Positions 35,255-43,797 of a DNA stretch of 64,000 nucleotides are shown one piece after another. Location of the stretch: positions 7,750,001 to 7,814,000 of the forward strand of contig BJHW01000001.1 of NCBI GenBank assembly GCA_005405945.1, in the 5' to 3' direction. This DNA comes from Streptomyces violaceusniger. GTDB lineage: Bacteria; Actinomycetota; Actinomycetes; Streptomycetales; Streptomycetaceae. The translations under genes were made by a program, and so were the position numbers. Each line of letters opens with the position of its first letter. Within the stretch, counting starts at the first letter, position 1. Below the pieces are notes generated by a model. It saw only the letters and a program-made list of their open reading frames with translations, was not told the origin of the DNA and made no database searches.

Positions 35255-35340
35255 GGGTCTTGAAGCCTGCGGCGGGCTGCTTCCCTCCCCGCCCCTCCCC
35301 GAAACTGGGGCTCCGCCCCGGCCCCGAAGGCAGCATCGGT
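35255..35340. repeat. Dispersed GC-skewed intergenic repeat
   Basis: CTGCGGCGGGCTGCTTCCCT and CCCCGCCCCTCCCCGAAACT followed by GGGGCTCCGCCCC form an inverted-orientation copy of the repeat seen at 23881-23935 and at 50225-50295. It sits between the glycosyltransferase stop and a gene remnant. Confidence 0.75.
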
Positions 35341-35401
35341 ATGCGACTGCGCCGCGTGGCAGGGGCTTGGCCTCCGGGCCCCTGGCCCGGGCCTCCGGGC
35401 C

Positions 35402-35673
35402 CTACTCTGGCAACTGGCCTCCGTACGCCTGCTCTGGCTGCACCCCGTCCTTCGGATCAGCGTCTCGGACACCAACCCCCAGTTTCCCGAGCCGTTGAAA
35501 CCCTCGACCGAGCTGGCCAACGGCCGGGGGCTGTTGATCCTCGATGTCCTCGCCGACCGCTGGGGCGGCTGTGCCATGGGGGAGGAGCCGTTCGGGCTCG
35601 GCGGCAAAACCTTGTGGTTCGAGCTGGCCTGGAGCGGGCCCCGCCGACTCCGACGGCGGCGCTCGTCGCCTGA
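35402..35673 (+). pseudogene. Remnant of an ATP-binding (HATPase, RsbW-like) protein: C-terminal part only
   Basis: The frame reads HPVLRISVSDTNPQFPEPL, then STELANGRGLLILDVLADRW and GGKTLWFELAW, the C-terminal part of the small GHKL ATP-binding proteins abundant in Streptomyces (SVSDT and GRGL are ATP-site motifs). There is no start codon or N-terminal half: a dispersed repeat abuts it on the left. The natural end (SGPPPTPTAALVA, stop at 35671-35673) is reached only if one C is restored in the CCCC run near 35640. The truncation is real; the extra frameshift fits the error pattern in the window. Confidence 0.7.
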
Positions 35674-35699
35674 TCCGGCCGCGCCGTACGCTCGGGCGC

Positions 35700-36259
35700 T
35701 CAGTAGGTGTACAGCGCCGTGGTGTCGAGCGCCGCGTCGATCGGATCACCGATCGGTACCGGATCACCGAAGTCGGTCTCCAGCGACGCGCGGTAATGAT
35801 CCCCACCGGGCAGGGAGTAGAGCAGGCACTTCCCTCGATGGGGTTGACGATCAGGTAGTACGGAATCCTGGCGAGCGCGTACTTCTTGACCTTCTTCTCG
35901 GTGTCATTCTCGGGGTTGGATTCCGAGACGACCTCGACGACGAGGATGATCTCGTCAGCCGGGAACTGCTTCAGCCGCGTGCCCCGGTGGGAAGGGTCCG
36001 CAATGGCGATGTCCGGGCGGAGAAGCGTCGCGCCGTGCCAGCCGTCGTAGACGGTGTCGACCTCGGTCATAACGCACCACTTGGACATGAGCTGGGCTCC
36101 GATGGCCATGACCATCTGCCCGTGAGGGCTGGCAACCACGGTGCTGACGTAGACCTCTCCATCGATCATCTCGGCGTGGTAGTCCGGGAATGCCGCGTCG
36201 AACTCCTCGAAGCGCCGCATCTGCTCGTTCTGCACGGGGCTCTCCATCTGCGCCGTCAT
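35700..36259 (-). CDS. Uma2-family protein, second copy (frameshift near the C-terminus)
   Basis: The protein starts MTAQMESPVQNEQMRRFEEFDAAFPDYHAEMIDGEVYVS and has LLRPDIAIADPSHRGTRLKQFPADEIILVVEVVSESNPENDTEKKVKKYALARIPYYLIVNPIEG, the Uma2 core with PD and E.K-like catalytic positions. After IEG one G is missing (GGG run at 35832-35834 on the plus strand as CCC); restoring it gives KCLLYSLPGGDHYRASLETDFGDPV and a normal end (ALYTY, stop at 35700). About 186 residues, like the copy at 781-1347 but clearly diverged. Convergent with the ATP-binding remnant. Confidence 0.82.
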
Positions 36260-36444
36260 GGTGTGCCCTCCCCTCGTGATCCTGGCTTTGCCAGGGTAGC
36301 TGTGCGTAGGCGCTCCTGCACGCAGTCAGTCTGGTCGCTCACCGAGTCCTCGTCGGTCTGCGGAACGTGCGTCGCAGACCGCGTATGAACTGCCCGCTTC
36401 CGATTTCTCGTAGCCCTCAGGGCTTGGTCGGCCATAGGCGTCAT
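36256..36444 (-). CDS. Small hypothetical protein upstream of Uma2
   Basis: A 62-residue frame (MTPMADQALRATRNRKRAV and on) whose stop overlaps the Uma2 start as ATGA and whose own ATG has GAGGAAG nine bases upstream. The overlap and ribosome site support translation. No domain is recognised, and the composition (Thr, Arg, Gln rich, lower GC) is unlike core genes. It could be a leader peptide. Confidence 0.35.
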   Translation of the reverse strand: MTPMADQALRATRNRKRAVHTRSATHVPQTDEDSVSDQTDCVQERLRTATLAKPGSRGEGTP

Positions 36445-36477
36445 GGGTTCTTACTTCCTCGCAGGTGGTGTGTGGGT

Positions 36478-36795
36478 TCACGCGCGGTTATGCGGCGAGT
36501 GGTGCGGTGGCCTCTGTCCGCGCCCGGCGGTCTCGGCAACGTCCCGGGCCGGGTGAGCGGAGGGGACGGTCGCAGCCGCCCGCTGGGCGGGCTTGTTCGA
36601 GAGCACGGTGAAGTTGGCGGTGTGCCAGGTGCGAGCGTCGGCGGAAGCGCGCATGGGCGCACTAGACTGCGTGTCAGCCATCGGGAAGGTTTCGGCTTCC
36701 TGGTCGGTCAGGCCCTCGTTTCGGGATGGCAGTCCCGGCGGGGCCGAAGTCTTTGTGAGGTTGTTGCGGCGAGCGTAACCCGACCGTTGGGACAT
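36478..36795 (-). CDS. Doubtful small frame, hypothetical
   Basis: A 105-residue frame. An internal start at 36681 would give MADTQSSAPMRASADARTWH followed by TANFTVLSNKPAQRAAATVP, somewhat like the beginning of Streptomyces ATP-binding proteins, then ends abruptly. It may be the lost N-terminal part of the remnant at 35402-35673, now in the opposite orientation, or simply chance. Codon use is poor and no strong ribosome site is present. Confidence 0.25.
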   Translation of the reverse strand: MSQRSGYARRNNLTKTSAPPGLPSRNEGLTDQEAETFPMADTQSSAPMRASADARTWHTANFTVLSNKPAQRAAATVPSAHPARDVAETAGRGQRPPHHSPHNRA

Positions 36796-36923
36796 TCACG
36801 CCCAAGTCGCCCGAAAGGGTGAGAAGTTGGGTGGGTGGCGCGGAGTCGATGAGCCGCGCCGAACCGATGAGCCATCGAGGGCGGGGCCGTACGCTGGGGC
36901 CGCTCTCGAGGGAAGGCCCGACC

Positions 36924-37178
36924 GTGCTGGAGCTGCGTCAGCTGAAGTACTTCCTCGCGGTGGCCGATGACCTGAGCGTCGCCGCCGCCGCCCGCCGTCT
37001 CCGGATGGCGCAGTCCGCGCTGAGTCAGGCGGTGCACAAGATGGAGCGGCAGCTCGGCACCCCGCTCTTCGACCGTGCGGGCGGCAGGCTGCGGCTCACC
37101 GCCGCCGGACGGCTGCTGCTACCGGAGGCCCGGGCGCTGGTCGACCTTCCACGGTCACTGCTCACTTCCCTTCCGTAG
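36924..37178 (+). pseudogene. Truncated LysR-family regulator (DNA-binding domain only)
   Basis: The frame encodes a complete LysR winged helix: LELRQLKYFLAVADDLSVAAAARRLRMAQSALSQAVHKMERQLGTPLFDRAGGRLRLTAAGRLLLPEARALVD. It ends 84 codons after the GTG at 36924, where a LysR protein should continue for about 210 residues as the effector-binding domain. The 3' end runs straight into the convergent symporter gene (17-base overlap). This is a deletion, not a frameshift. It could still make a DNA-binding fragment. Confidence 0.8.
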
Positions 37179-38562
37179 TGGATGTGGTGGAGACCGCCGT
37201 CCGCCGCACCGGGCCGCCCGGTGGTCCCTGGGCCTGCCCCCGGGCCCTGCGGCCCAGCAGGATCGGCAGGCCGAGCGCGATCAGCCCGGCCACCGTCCAG
37301 CCCGCGCCCAGCGCCCAGGCGGCGCCCGCCGTGACCATGACGGGTGCGAAGGTCACGCTCGCCGTCTCGATCGGCGCGAGCGGCAGATAGGCCAGGCCGA
37401 ACTCCTCGAGCGTCCGGCTCTCCATCTTGGGGTCGGTCATCCGGAGCAGGGCGATGCCCGTCGCGACGGCCCCGGTGGCCCAGCCCCAGGTGAACACGGC
37501 CTTCTCGAACCAGTCCTCGCGGAACGTCGCCGGAGCCACCACCAGGAACAGCACCAGGCAGAGCGCGAGCCCGAGCGCGAAGAGCGCGGCCAGCGGCACC
37601 CAGTAGTCCCCGACCACACTCGGCACGATCGAGGCGATCCCGCACACGATGAGAACGTCGGTGGCGCCCCCGGACACGCTCTTGAGGGTCCGCGAGTCGA
37701 CATATCCCCACGCGGGTGTCCGGCCGACCAGCATGCGGACGAGCAGCCCCACGACGAAGGCGAGCGCGAACACCGGGACGGTGAGGGAGGGGAACAGGCC
37801 GGTGACCCCCTCCGAGATCCCGTACGCGGCGGCGGCCACCGCGCTCACCACGCAGAGCTGCAGGGCGAACGGCTCGATCGAGGCGGGGGAGGTGGTCGCG
37901 GTGCCGGTCGGCGTCCGTTCGTCCGGGTCCTTCAGCAGACCGGAGCGCAACTCCTCGGGCAGGTCGGCGAATCGCCCCACTCTTCTGCAGTGGCCGCGCC
38001 GGGCCGCCCAGTTGTTGATGATGACGCCGCCGACGATGCCGACGAGCGTGCCCACCGTGGCGGAGGTGAAGCCGAGGGAACTCGCCTCGTGCCAGCCCGA
38101 GTCCTCGAAGGCCGCGCCCATCGCGGCCGCCGACCCGAAGCCACCGGCCCAGCCGCCGAACAGCAGCACCCCGAAGCCCGCCGGGGTTCCCCACACCGGG
38201 CCGAGTACGAGCAGTGCGAACAGCACGCCGAGGCCGACCTGGATGACGTACATGCCGATGGAATAGAGGGAGAAGGCCCCGATCACTTTCCCGAAATTCC
38301 GGATTCCCGCACCGTCGGTCATCGCCAGACAGGCGAAGACGATGACGATCAACACTGAGGAATAGGTGCCCAGCTGGTCCGAAAACGGCAGCAGATCAAG
38401 TGCGTTGGGGCCGAGCAGCAGTCCCAGGAACCCGGCCAGCACACTGGCGGGAAGCATGAGCCGTTGAACAACGCGCAGGTGGGCGCGGGCGAGAGTGCCC
38501 ACGACGAGGAGCGCGGCGATCAGCCCGGCGTCGCTGAGCAATGACCATGGGGTGTATTCCAT
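37162..38562 (-). CDS. GltS-like sodium:glutamate symporter family protein
   Basis: The 466-residue membrane protein has about ten hydrophobic helices: LIAALLVVGTLARAHLRVVQRLMLPASVLAGFLGLLLGP at the N-terminus, VLLFGGWAGGFGSAAAMGAAFED in the first half, and a second half with VSGGATDVLIVCGIASIVPSVVGDYWVPL and WGWATGAVATGIALLRMTDP. The Gly-rich re-entrant segments in both halves (GGWAGGFGSAAA, WGWATGAVATG) are the ion/substrate loops of the ESS/GltS family. The substrate may not be glutamate. The ATG at 38562 is divergent from the LOG gene. Confidence 0.82.
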   Translation of the reverse strand: MEYTPWSLLSDAGLIAALLVVGTLARAHLRVVQRLMLPASVLAGFLGLLLGPNALDLLPFSDQLGTYSSVLIVIVFACLAMTDGAGIRNFGKVIGAFSLYSIGMYVIQVGLGVLFALLVLGPVWGTPAGFGVLLFGGWAGGFGSAAAMGAAFEDSGWHEASSLGFTSATVGTLVGIVGGVIINNWAARRGHCRRVGRFADLPEELRSGLLKDPDERTPTGTATTSPASIEPFALQLCVVSAVAAAAYGISEGVTGLFPSLTVPVFALAFVVGLLVRMLVGRTPAWGYVDSRTLKSVSGGATDVLIVCGIASIVPSVVGDYWVPLAALFALGLALCLVLFLVVAPATFREDWFEKAVFTWGWATGAVATGIALLRMTDPKMESRTLEEFGLAYLPLAPIETASVTFAPVMVTAGAAWALGAGWTVAGLIALGLPILLGRRARGQAQGPPGGPVRRTAVSTTSTTEGK

Positions 38563-38736
38563 GAAACCTCCCGAGTGGTGTGCGGCGGCGATGCGAGGGT
38601 TTCTATCAGCGGTATCGCTCCGGGGAACCGGACGGGGCGATACGAAGGCCAGGACGGCGCCATACGCGCCGCGTATGGCCCGAGTTCATGGACGGAATGT
38701 GATCTCGGCGAAACATGTAAATGTAGAGTGACGCGC

Positions 38737-39264
38737 ATGAATATCTGCGTCTTCTGCTCCGCCGCCGACCTCGACGACCGTTACACCGCCCCCGCCCGCG
38801 AGTTCGCCGAGCTGATCGGCAAGGGCGGGCACACGCTGGTCTGGGGCGGGTCCGACGTCGGGCTGATGAAGGTGATGGCGGACGGGGTGCAGGAGCACGG
38901 GGGGCGGCTGGTCGGGATCTCGGTGGAGTTCCTCGCCGCCAAGGCCCGGGAGAACGCCGACGAGATGGTGATCGCCAAGGACCTCGCCGAGCGCAAGGCG
39001 CAGCTGCTCGCCCGCGCCGACGCCGTCGTGATCATGGTCGGCGGCACCGGGACGCTGGACGAGGCGACCGAGATCCTGGAGCTGAAGAAGCACGGGCTGC
39101 ACATCAAGCCGGTGGTGCTGCTCAACGCGGCGGGGTTCTACGACGGCCTGAAGCAGCAGTTCCAGCGGATGGGGGAGGAGGGGTTCCTGCCCCGCCCGCT
39201 GAGCGAGCTGGTCTTCTTCGCGGAGAACGGGGTGGAGGCCATGACGTACCTGGAGTCCGTCTGA
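38737..39264 (+). CDS. LOG-family (TIGR00730) Rossmann-fold protein
   Basis: The 175-residue protein is a lysine decarboxylase-like/LOG protein: MNICVFCSAADLDDRYTAPA, then LVWGGSDVGLMKVMADG and the motif MVGGTGTLDEATEILELKKHG (GGxGTxxE, here preceded by Val instead of Pro). Characterised members release cytokinin bases from nucleoside monophosphates or hydrolyse AMP-like nucleotides. Start ATG at 38737; TAGAGT lies seven bases before it, so the mRNA may be leaderless. An in-frame extension upstream to 38575 is not supported. Confidence 0.9.
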   Translation: MNICVFCSAADLDDRYTAPAREFAELIGKGGHTLVWGGSDVGLMKVMADGVQEHGGRLVGISVEFLAAKARENADEMVIAKDLAERKAQLLARADAVVIMVGGTGTLDEATEILELKKHGLHIKPVVLLNAAGFYDGLKQQFQRMGEEGFLPRPLSELVFFAENGVEAMTYLESV

Positions 39265-39407
39265 GCCCCGGGTGCCGTAACGGTCAGCGCCGCGCCCGTT
39301 ACAGGATGGGAGCGCTCGGCGGGAAGTCCGCGCGGGTTTCGGGCATGGGATCGCGCCAAGCCGGGACCGTCGGCGGGGTGCGTCCCTGGGTGAGGCAAGC
39401 TGGGGGC

Positions 39408-40097
39408 ATGGGAACGCATCTGATCACTGGGGCAGGCTCGGGCATCGGTGCGGCGGTCACCGAGCGGCTGGCCGAGCGCGGCGACGAGCTGTGGCTGCTC
39501 GCGCGGGACGCCGGGCGGGCGAAGGAGCTGGCGGGGCGGTTCCCGGGGGTGCGGACGGTCGTCGGCGACCTGGCCGACCCGGACCGGCTGTCCTGGGCGC
39601 TGGGCCATCAGACGCTGCCCGACCGGCTGGACTCGCTGCTGCACATCGCCGGAGTGGTCGACCTGGGCGAGGTCGGGGAGCTGACCCCCAAGGCGTGGAA
39701 CCGCCAGCTCGCCGCCAACCTCGTGGCGCCCGCCGAGCTGACCCGCCTGCTGTTGCCGCAGTTGCGGCTCGCCCAGGGGCATGTCGTCTTCGTCAACTCC
39801 GGCGCCGGGCTGCGCGCCAACGCCCAGTGGGCCGCGTACGCCGCCAGCAAGCACGGGCTCAAGGCGCTGGCCGACGCGCTGCGCTGGGAGGAGAGCGGCA
39901 ACGGCGTCCGGGTGACCACGGTCTACCCGGGGCGCACGGCCACCCCGATGCAGGTGAAGGTGCACCAGCAGGAGGGCAAGGAGTACGACGCGGAGCGCTG
40001 GATCGCGCCCGAGACCGTGGCGAGCACCATCCTGACCGCGCTCGACCTGCCGCGTGACGCCGAGATCACCGACCTCCAGGTCCGCCCCCGCGGCTGA
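39408..40097 (+). CDS. Short-chain dehydrogenase/reductase
   Basis: The 229-residue SDR has the cofactor motif HLITGAGSGIGAAVTERL, LLHIAGVVD, the catalytic Ser in VFVNSGAGLRA and YAASKHG with the YxxxK pair. It ends ITDLQVRPRG, typical of NADP-dependent SDRs of the YdfG type. ATG at 39408 after CTGGGGG is chosen over the upstream frame at 39306. Substrate unknown. Confidence 0.92.
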   Translation: MGTHLITGAGSGIGAAVTERLAERGDELWLLARDAGRAKELAGRFPGVRTVVGDLADPDRLSWALGHQTLPDRLDSLLHIAGVVDLGEVGELTPKAWNRQLAANLVAPAELTRLLLPQLRLAQGHVVFVNSGAGLRANAQWAAYAASKHGLKALADALRWEESGNGVRVTTVYPGRTATPMQVKVHQQEGKEYDAERWIAPETVASTILTALDLPRDAEITDLQVRPRG

Positions 40098-40251
40098 GCC
40101 GTCTCGGCGGCGGAGGTCGACTCCGGTTCGGGAGGCGCTCCGAAGGGGCGCGGGGCCGAGTCGATGTGCGGCTCCGCCGCGTGGGCGCGACCAGCCACAA
40201 TGTTGCCGCAGACGACCGACGGCACATCAACGCTTTCAGCGGAGCGCTTAC

Positions 40252-41268
40252 GTGAGCGAGAAGAGCACCACTACCCACCCATGGGCCCCAGGGGCCGCGA
40301 CCGGCGTCGGATCGATGCCGGGCGGCGACGCGCGGGAGGCCGCGAAGACCGTCACCGGCTCGCTGGAGGCCCTGCCGTACCTTCCGGAGCTGCCCGCGCG
40401 CGGGCCCGGCGCGGACATGATCGGGCGCACCGCCGGGATGCTGGTCGAGCTGTACGCGCATGTCGAGCCCAGCGGCTGGCGGATCAGCGACCGGCCGGGC
40501 CGGGACACCCGGCGGGCCCGCTCCTGGCTGGGCGAGGACCTGGACGCGCTGGAGGAGTTCACCCAGGGGCACCAGGGCGCGCTCAAGGTGTCGGCCGTGG
40601 GGCCCTGGACCCTGGCCGCCTCCCTCGAACTGCGCGGCGGCGAGGCCGCGCTGAGCGACCCGGGCGCCTGCCGGGACCTCACGGCCTCGCTCGCCGAGGG
40701 CGTGCGCGCCCATCTGGCGGAGGTGCGCCGCCGGGTGCCGGGCGCCGAGGTGGTGCTGCAGCTCGACGAGCCGTCGCTGACGTCGGTGCTGCGCGGGAGC
40801 GTCCGTACGGCCAGCGGCTACCGCACCCACGCGGCCGTGGACCGGGGCGTGGTCGAGGGCGCGCTGCGGACCCTGGTGGAGGCGGCCGACGGGCCGGTGG
40901 TGGTGCACTCGTGCGCGCCGGCCGTGCCGTTCGGGCTGCTGCGGCGCGCGGGGGTCGCGGGGATCTCCTTCGATCTGTCGCTGCTCACGGAGGGTGAGGA
41001 GGAGGCGATCGGGGAAGCCGTGGAAGGCGGTACGGCACTCCTCATCGGCGCGGTACCCGGCACCGACACCCCATTGTCGGACCCTGCCGGTAGCGTCGAG
41101 GGTGTCAGGACGCTGTGGCGCAGGCTGGGGCTGGCACCGGCGACTCTCGCGGAGTCGGTGGTGGTCACCCCGTCGTGCGGGCTCGCGGGCGCCTCGCCCG
41201 GGTACGCCCGCGCAGCGCTGGCCCACTGTGTCCGGGCGGCGAGATCGCTCGCGGACAACCCTGAGTAA
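40252..41268 (+). CDS. MetE-like (cobalamin-independent methionine synthase, C-terminal type) protein
   Basis: The 338-residue protein corresponds to the catalytic half of MetE: GVGSMPGGDAREAAKTVTGSL at the start, VVLQLDEPSLTSVL, the zinc ligands in VVVHSCAPAVPFGLL and TPSCGLAGASPGYAR. It lacks the N-terminal half of full MetE, as in the archaeal-like core enzymes and a conserved actinobacterial family, so its methyl donor is uncertain. GTG at 40252 has GGAG seven bases upstream. ligA starts 15 bases after the stop, so the two are probably co-transcribed. Confidence 0.88.
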   Translation: MSEKSTTTHPWAPGAATGVGSMPGGDAREAAKTVTGSLEALPYLPELPARGPGADMIGRTAGMLVELYAHVEPSGWRISDRPGRDTRRARSWLGEDLDALEEFTQGHQGALKVSAVGPWTLAASLELRGGEAALSDPGACRDLTASLAEGVRAHLAEVRRRVPGAEVVLQLDEPSLTSVLRGSVRTASGYRTHAAVDRGVVEGALRTLVEAADGPVVVHSCAPAVPFGLLRRAGVAGISFDLSLLTEGEEEAIGEAVEGGTALLIGAVPGTDTPLSDPAGSVEGVRTLWRRLGLAPATLAESVVVTPSCGLAGASPGYARAALAHCVRAARSLADNPE

Positions 41269-41283
41269 CGGGAGGACGACACG

Positions 41284-43494
41284 GTGGCCGGCGAACAGCA
41301 GTCAGAGGTCCCCGCCGAGGCGCGGGAGAGGCACGCCAGGCTCGCTGAGCAGATCGAGGAGCACCGCTTCCGGTACTACGTGAAGGACGCGCCGGTCGTC
41401 AGTGACGCCGAGTTCGACAAGCTCATGCGCGAGCTGGAGGCGCTGGAGGAGGAGCACCCCACGCTCCGTACGCCCGACTCGCCGACCCAGAAGGTCGCGG
41501 GGGCGTACGAGACGGAGTTCACCGAGGTCGAGCACCGCGAGCGGATGCTCAGCCTGGACAACGCCTTCGACGACGAGGAGCTGGCCGGCTGGGCGGACCG
41601 CATCGCCAAGGAGCTGGGCAGCGGTTCGTACCACTTCCTGTGCGAGCTGAAGGTGGACGGCCTCGCGGTCAACCTCACCTATGAGCACGGCCGGCTGACC
41701 CGCGCCGCGACCCGTGGCGACGGCCGCACCGGCGAGGACATCACCCCCAATGTGCGGACGATCGCCAAGATCCCCAACCGGCTGACGGGCGACCGCGTCC
41801 CGGCGCTGGTGGAGGTGCGCGGCGAAGTCTTCCTGCCCCGCGAGCGGTTCGCGGAGCTGAACGCCCGGCTGGTGGAGGCGGGCAAGCCGCCCTTCGCCAA
41901 CCCGCGGAACGCGGCGGCGGGTTCGCTGCGCCAGAAGGACCCGAAGATCACCGCGTCCCGGCCGCTGGACATGGTGGTGCACGGCATCGGGGCGCGCGAG
42001 GGCTTCGTCATCGACCGGCTCTCGCAGGCGTACGAGCTGCTGCACGAGTGGGGGTTGCCCACCGCCGCCCACTTCTCGGTGGTGGACTCGATCGAGGGCG
42101 TGCGCGAGTACATCGGGTACTACGGCGAGAGCGAGCACCGGCACTCGGTGGAGCACGAGATCGACGGCGCGGTCGTCAAGCTGGACGAGATCCCGCTGCA
42201 GGGGCGGCTGGGCTCCACCTCGCGGGCGCCGCGCTGGGCGATCGCCTGGAAGTTCCCGCCCGAGGAGGTCAACACCAAGCTGGTGGACATCCGGGTGGGT
42301 GTGGGGCGCACGGGGCGGGTGACGCCTTATGCGGTCGTCGAGCCGATCACGGTCGCGGGTTCGGAGGTCGAATTCGCGACGCTGCACAACCAGGATGTGG
42401 TCAAGGCCAAAGGCGTGCTGATCGGTGACACCGTGGTGCTGCGCAAAGCGGGCGATGTCATTCCGGAAATCCTGGGCCCGGTCGTCGATCTGCGGGACGG
42501 CAGCGAGCGGGAATTCGTGATGCCGGCCGCCTGCCCCGAGTGCGATACACCGCTCCAGCCCGCCAAGGAGGGCGATGTCGATCTGCGGTGTCCCAACGGC
42601 CGGTCCTGCCCGGCGCAGCTGCGCGAGCGGATTTTCTATCTCGCCGGGCGGAAATCCCTGGACATCGAGAACCTCGGCTATGTCGCCGCGGCCGCCCTCA
42701 CCCAGCCGCTGGAACCCGCCGAACCGCCGCTGAAGGACGAAGGCGATCTGTTCGACCTGAAGATCGAACAACTGCTGCCCATTCGGTCGTATGTACTGGA
42801 CCCGGACAGCGGACTGCCCAAGCGTGATCCGGAGACCGGTGAGGAGAAGGTGGTCACCTTCTTCGCCACCCAGAAGGGCGAGGCGAAGAAGAACGCCCTG
42901 GCGATGCTGGCCAATATCGAGGCGGCCAAGGAGCGCCCGCTGGCCCGGATCATCACCGGCCTTTCGATCCGTCATGTCGGCCCCGTCGCCGCCACCGCGC
43001 TGGCCCGGGAATTCCGCTCGCTGGACCGGATCGCCGAGGCGGACGAGGAGGAGCTGGCGGCCGTGGAGGGGGTCGGGCCCACCATCGCCGCCTCGCTCAA
43101 GGAGTGGTTCGCGGTCGACTGGCACCGCGAGATCGTCGAGAAATGGCGGCGCGCCGGGGTCCGGCTGGAGGAGGAGGGCGGCGAGGACGAAGGCCCTCGT
43201 CCGCTGGAGGGGCTCACCGTCGTCGTCACCGGAACGCTGCAGTCGTACACCCGGGATGGGGCCAAGGAGGCGCTGCAGAGCCGTGGTGCCAAAGTCACCG
43301 GATCGGTTTCGAAAAAGACCGATTTCGTGGTAGTCGGCGACAATCCGGGCTCGAAGTATGACAAGGCCATGCAGGTGAAGGTTCCCGTGCTCGATGAGGA
43401 CGGATTTGGCGTCCTGCTCGAACAGGGTCCCGACGCGGCGAGAGAGGTCGCGTTGACGCCCGCGGAAGAGCCGGAGGAAGAGTCCGCGGAGTAG
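41284..43494 (+). CDS. ligA: NAD+-dependent DNA ligase
   Basis: Seals nicks in duplex DNA during replication and repair. The 736-residue protein has the Ia domain (YYVKDAPVVSDAEFDKLMRELEALE), the adenylation lysine in CELKVDGLAVNL, the GDGRTGEDITPNVRTI motif, the OB fold (GRTGRVTPYAVVEPI), a four-Cys zinc finger (CPECDTP with DLRCPNGRSCPAQL), helix-hairpin-helix repeats and a BRCT domain (LEGLTVVVTGTLQSYTRDGA). Full family length. Start GTG at 41284 after GGGAGGAC. A hairpin follows the stop. Confidence 0.98.
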   Translation: MAGEQQSEVPAEARERHARLAEQIEEHRFRYYVKDAPVVSDAEFDKLMRELEALEEEHPTLRTPDSPTQKVAGAYETEFTEVEHRERMLSLDNAFDDEELAGWADRIAKELGSGSYHFLCELKVDGLAVNLTYEHGRLTRAATRGDGRTGEDITPNVRTIAKIPNRLTGDRVPALVEVRGEVFLPRERFAELNARLVEAGKPPFANPRNAAAGSLRQKDPKITASRPLDMVVHGIGAREGFVIDRLSQAYELLHEWGLPTAAHFSVVDSIEGVREYIGYYGESEHRHSVEHEIDGAVVKLDEIPLQGRLGSTSRAPRWAIAWKFPPEEVNTKLVDIRVGVGRTGRVTPYAVVEPITVAGSEVEFATLHNQDVVKAKGVLIGDTVVLRKAGDVIPEILGPVVDLRDGSEREFVMPAACPECDTPLQPAKEGDVDLRCPNGRSCPAQLRERIFYLAGRKSLDIENLGYVAAAALTQPLEPAEPPLKDEGDLFDLKIEQLLPIRSYVLDPDSGLPKRDPETGEEKVVTFFATQKGEAKKNALAMLANIEAAKERPLARIITGLSIRHVGPVAATALAREFRSLDRIAEADEEELAAVEGVGPTIAASLKEWFAVDWHREIVEKWRRAGVRLEEEGGEDEGPRPLEGLTVVVTGTLQSYTRDGAKEALQSRGAKVTGSVSKKTDFVVVGDNPGSKYDKAMQVKVPVLDEDGFGVLLEQGPDAAREVALTPAEEPEEESAE

Positions 43495-43496
43495 CA

Positions 43497-43555
43497 CGGA
43501 TGGCCGGTGGAGCGGCGGTTGGAGTAGTCCCTGGAGTAGCCGCTCCACCCATCCG
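43497..43555. terminator. Hairpin terminator after ligA
   Basis: CGGATGG (43497-43503) pairs with CCATCCG (43549-43555), and GTGGAGCGGC (43507-43516) with GCCGCTCCAC (43539-43548), giving a long stem with a 3-base bulge. It starts right after the ligA stop codon. The rest of the gap to 43797 shows no gene. Confidence 0.75.
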
Positions 43556-43797
43556 GCGCAGTGCTCCGGCCATCTTGTCCGCTCAATGGGTCCAAACCTG
43601 GCCGGATTACGACTGGGAGCACTTCCCGGGTACAGCCGGCGGGCATCACCCTTACAGCGCATAGCAGAAGGTCATGGATCGTCGGGCGGCATTCGGGGAA
43701 CCGTCGCCGATCGCCGCCCGTCTTCCCCTTCTGCCGCCTACTGTTGAGGTGTGCGCCCGCCGTGGCGCTGGCACCGCCGGCTGTGAGAGGGACGGGT

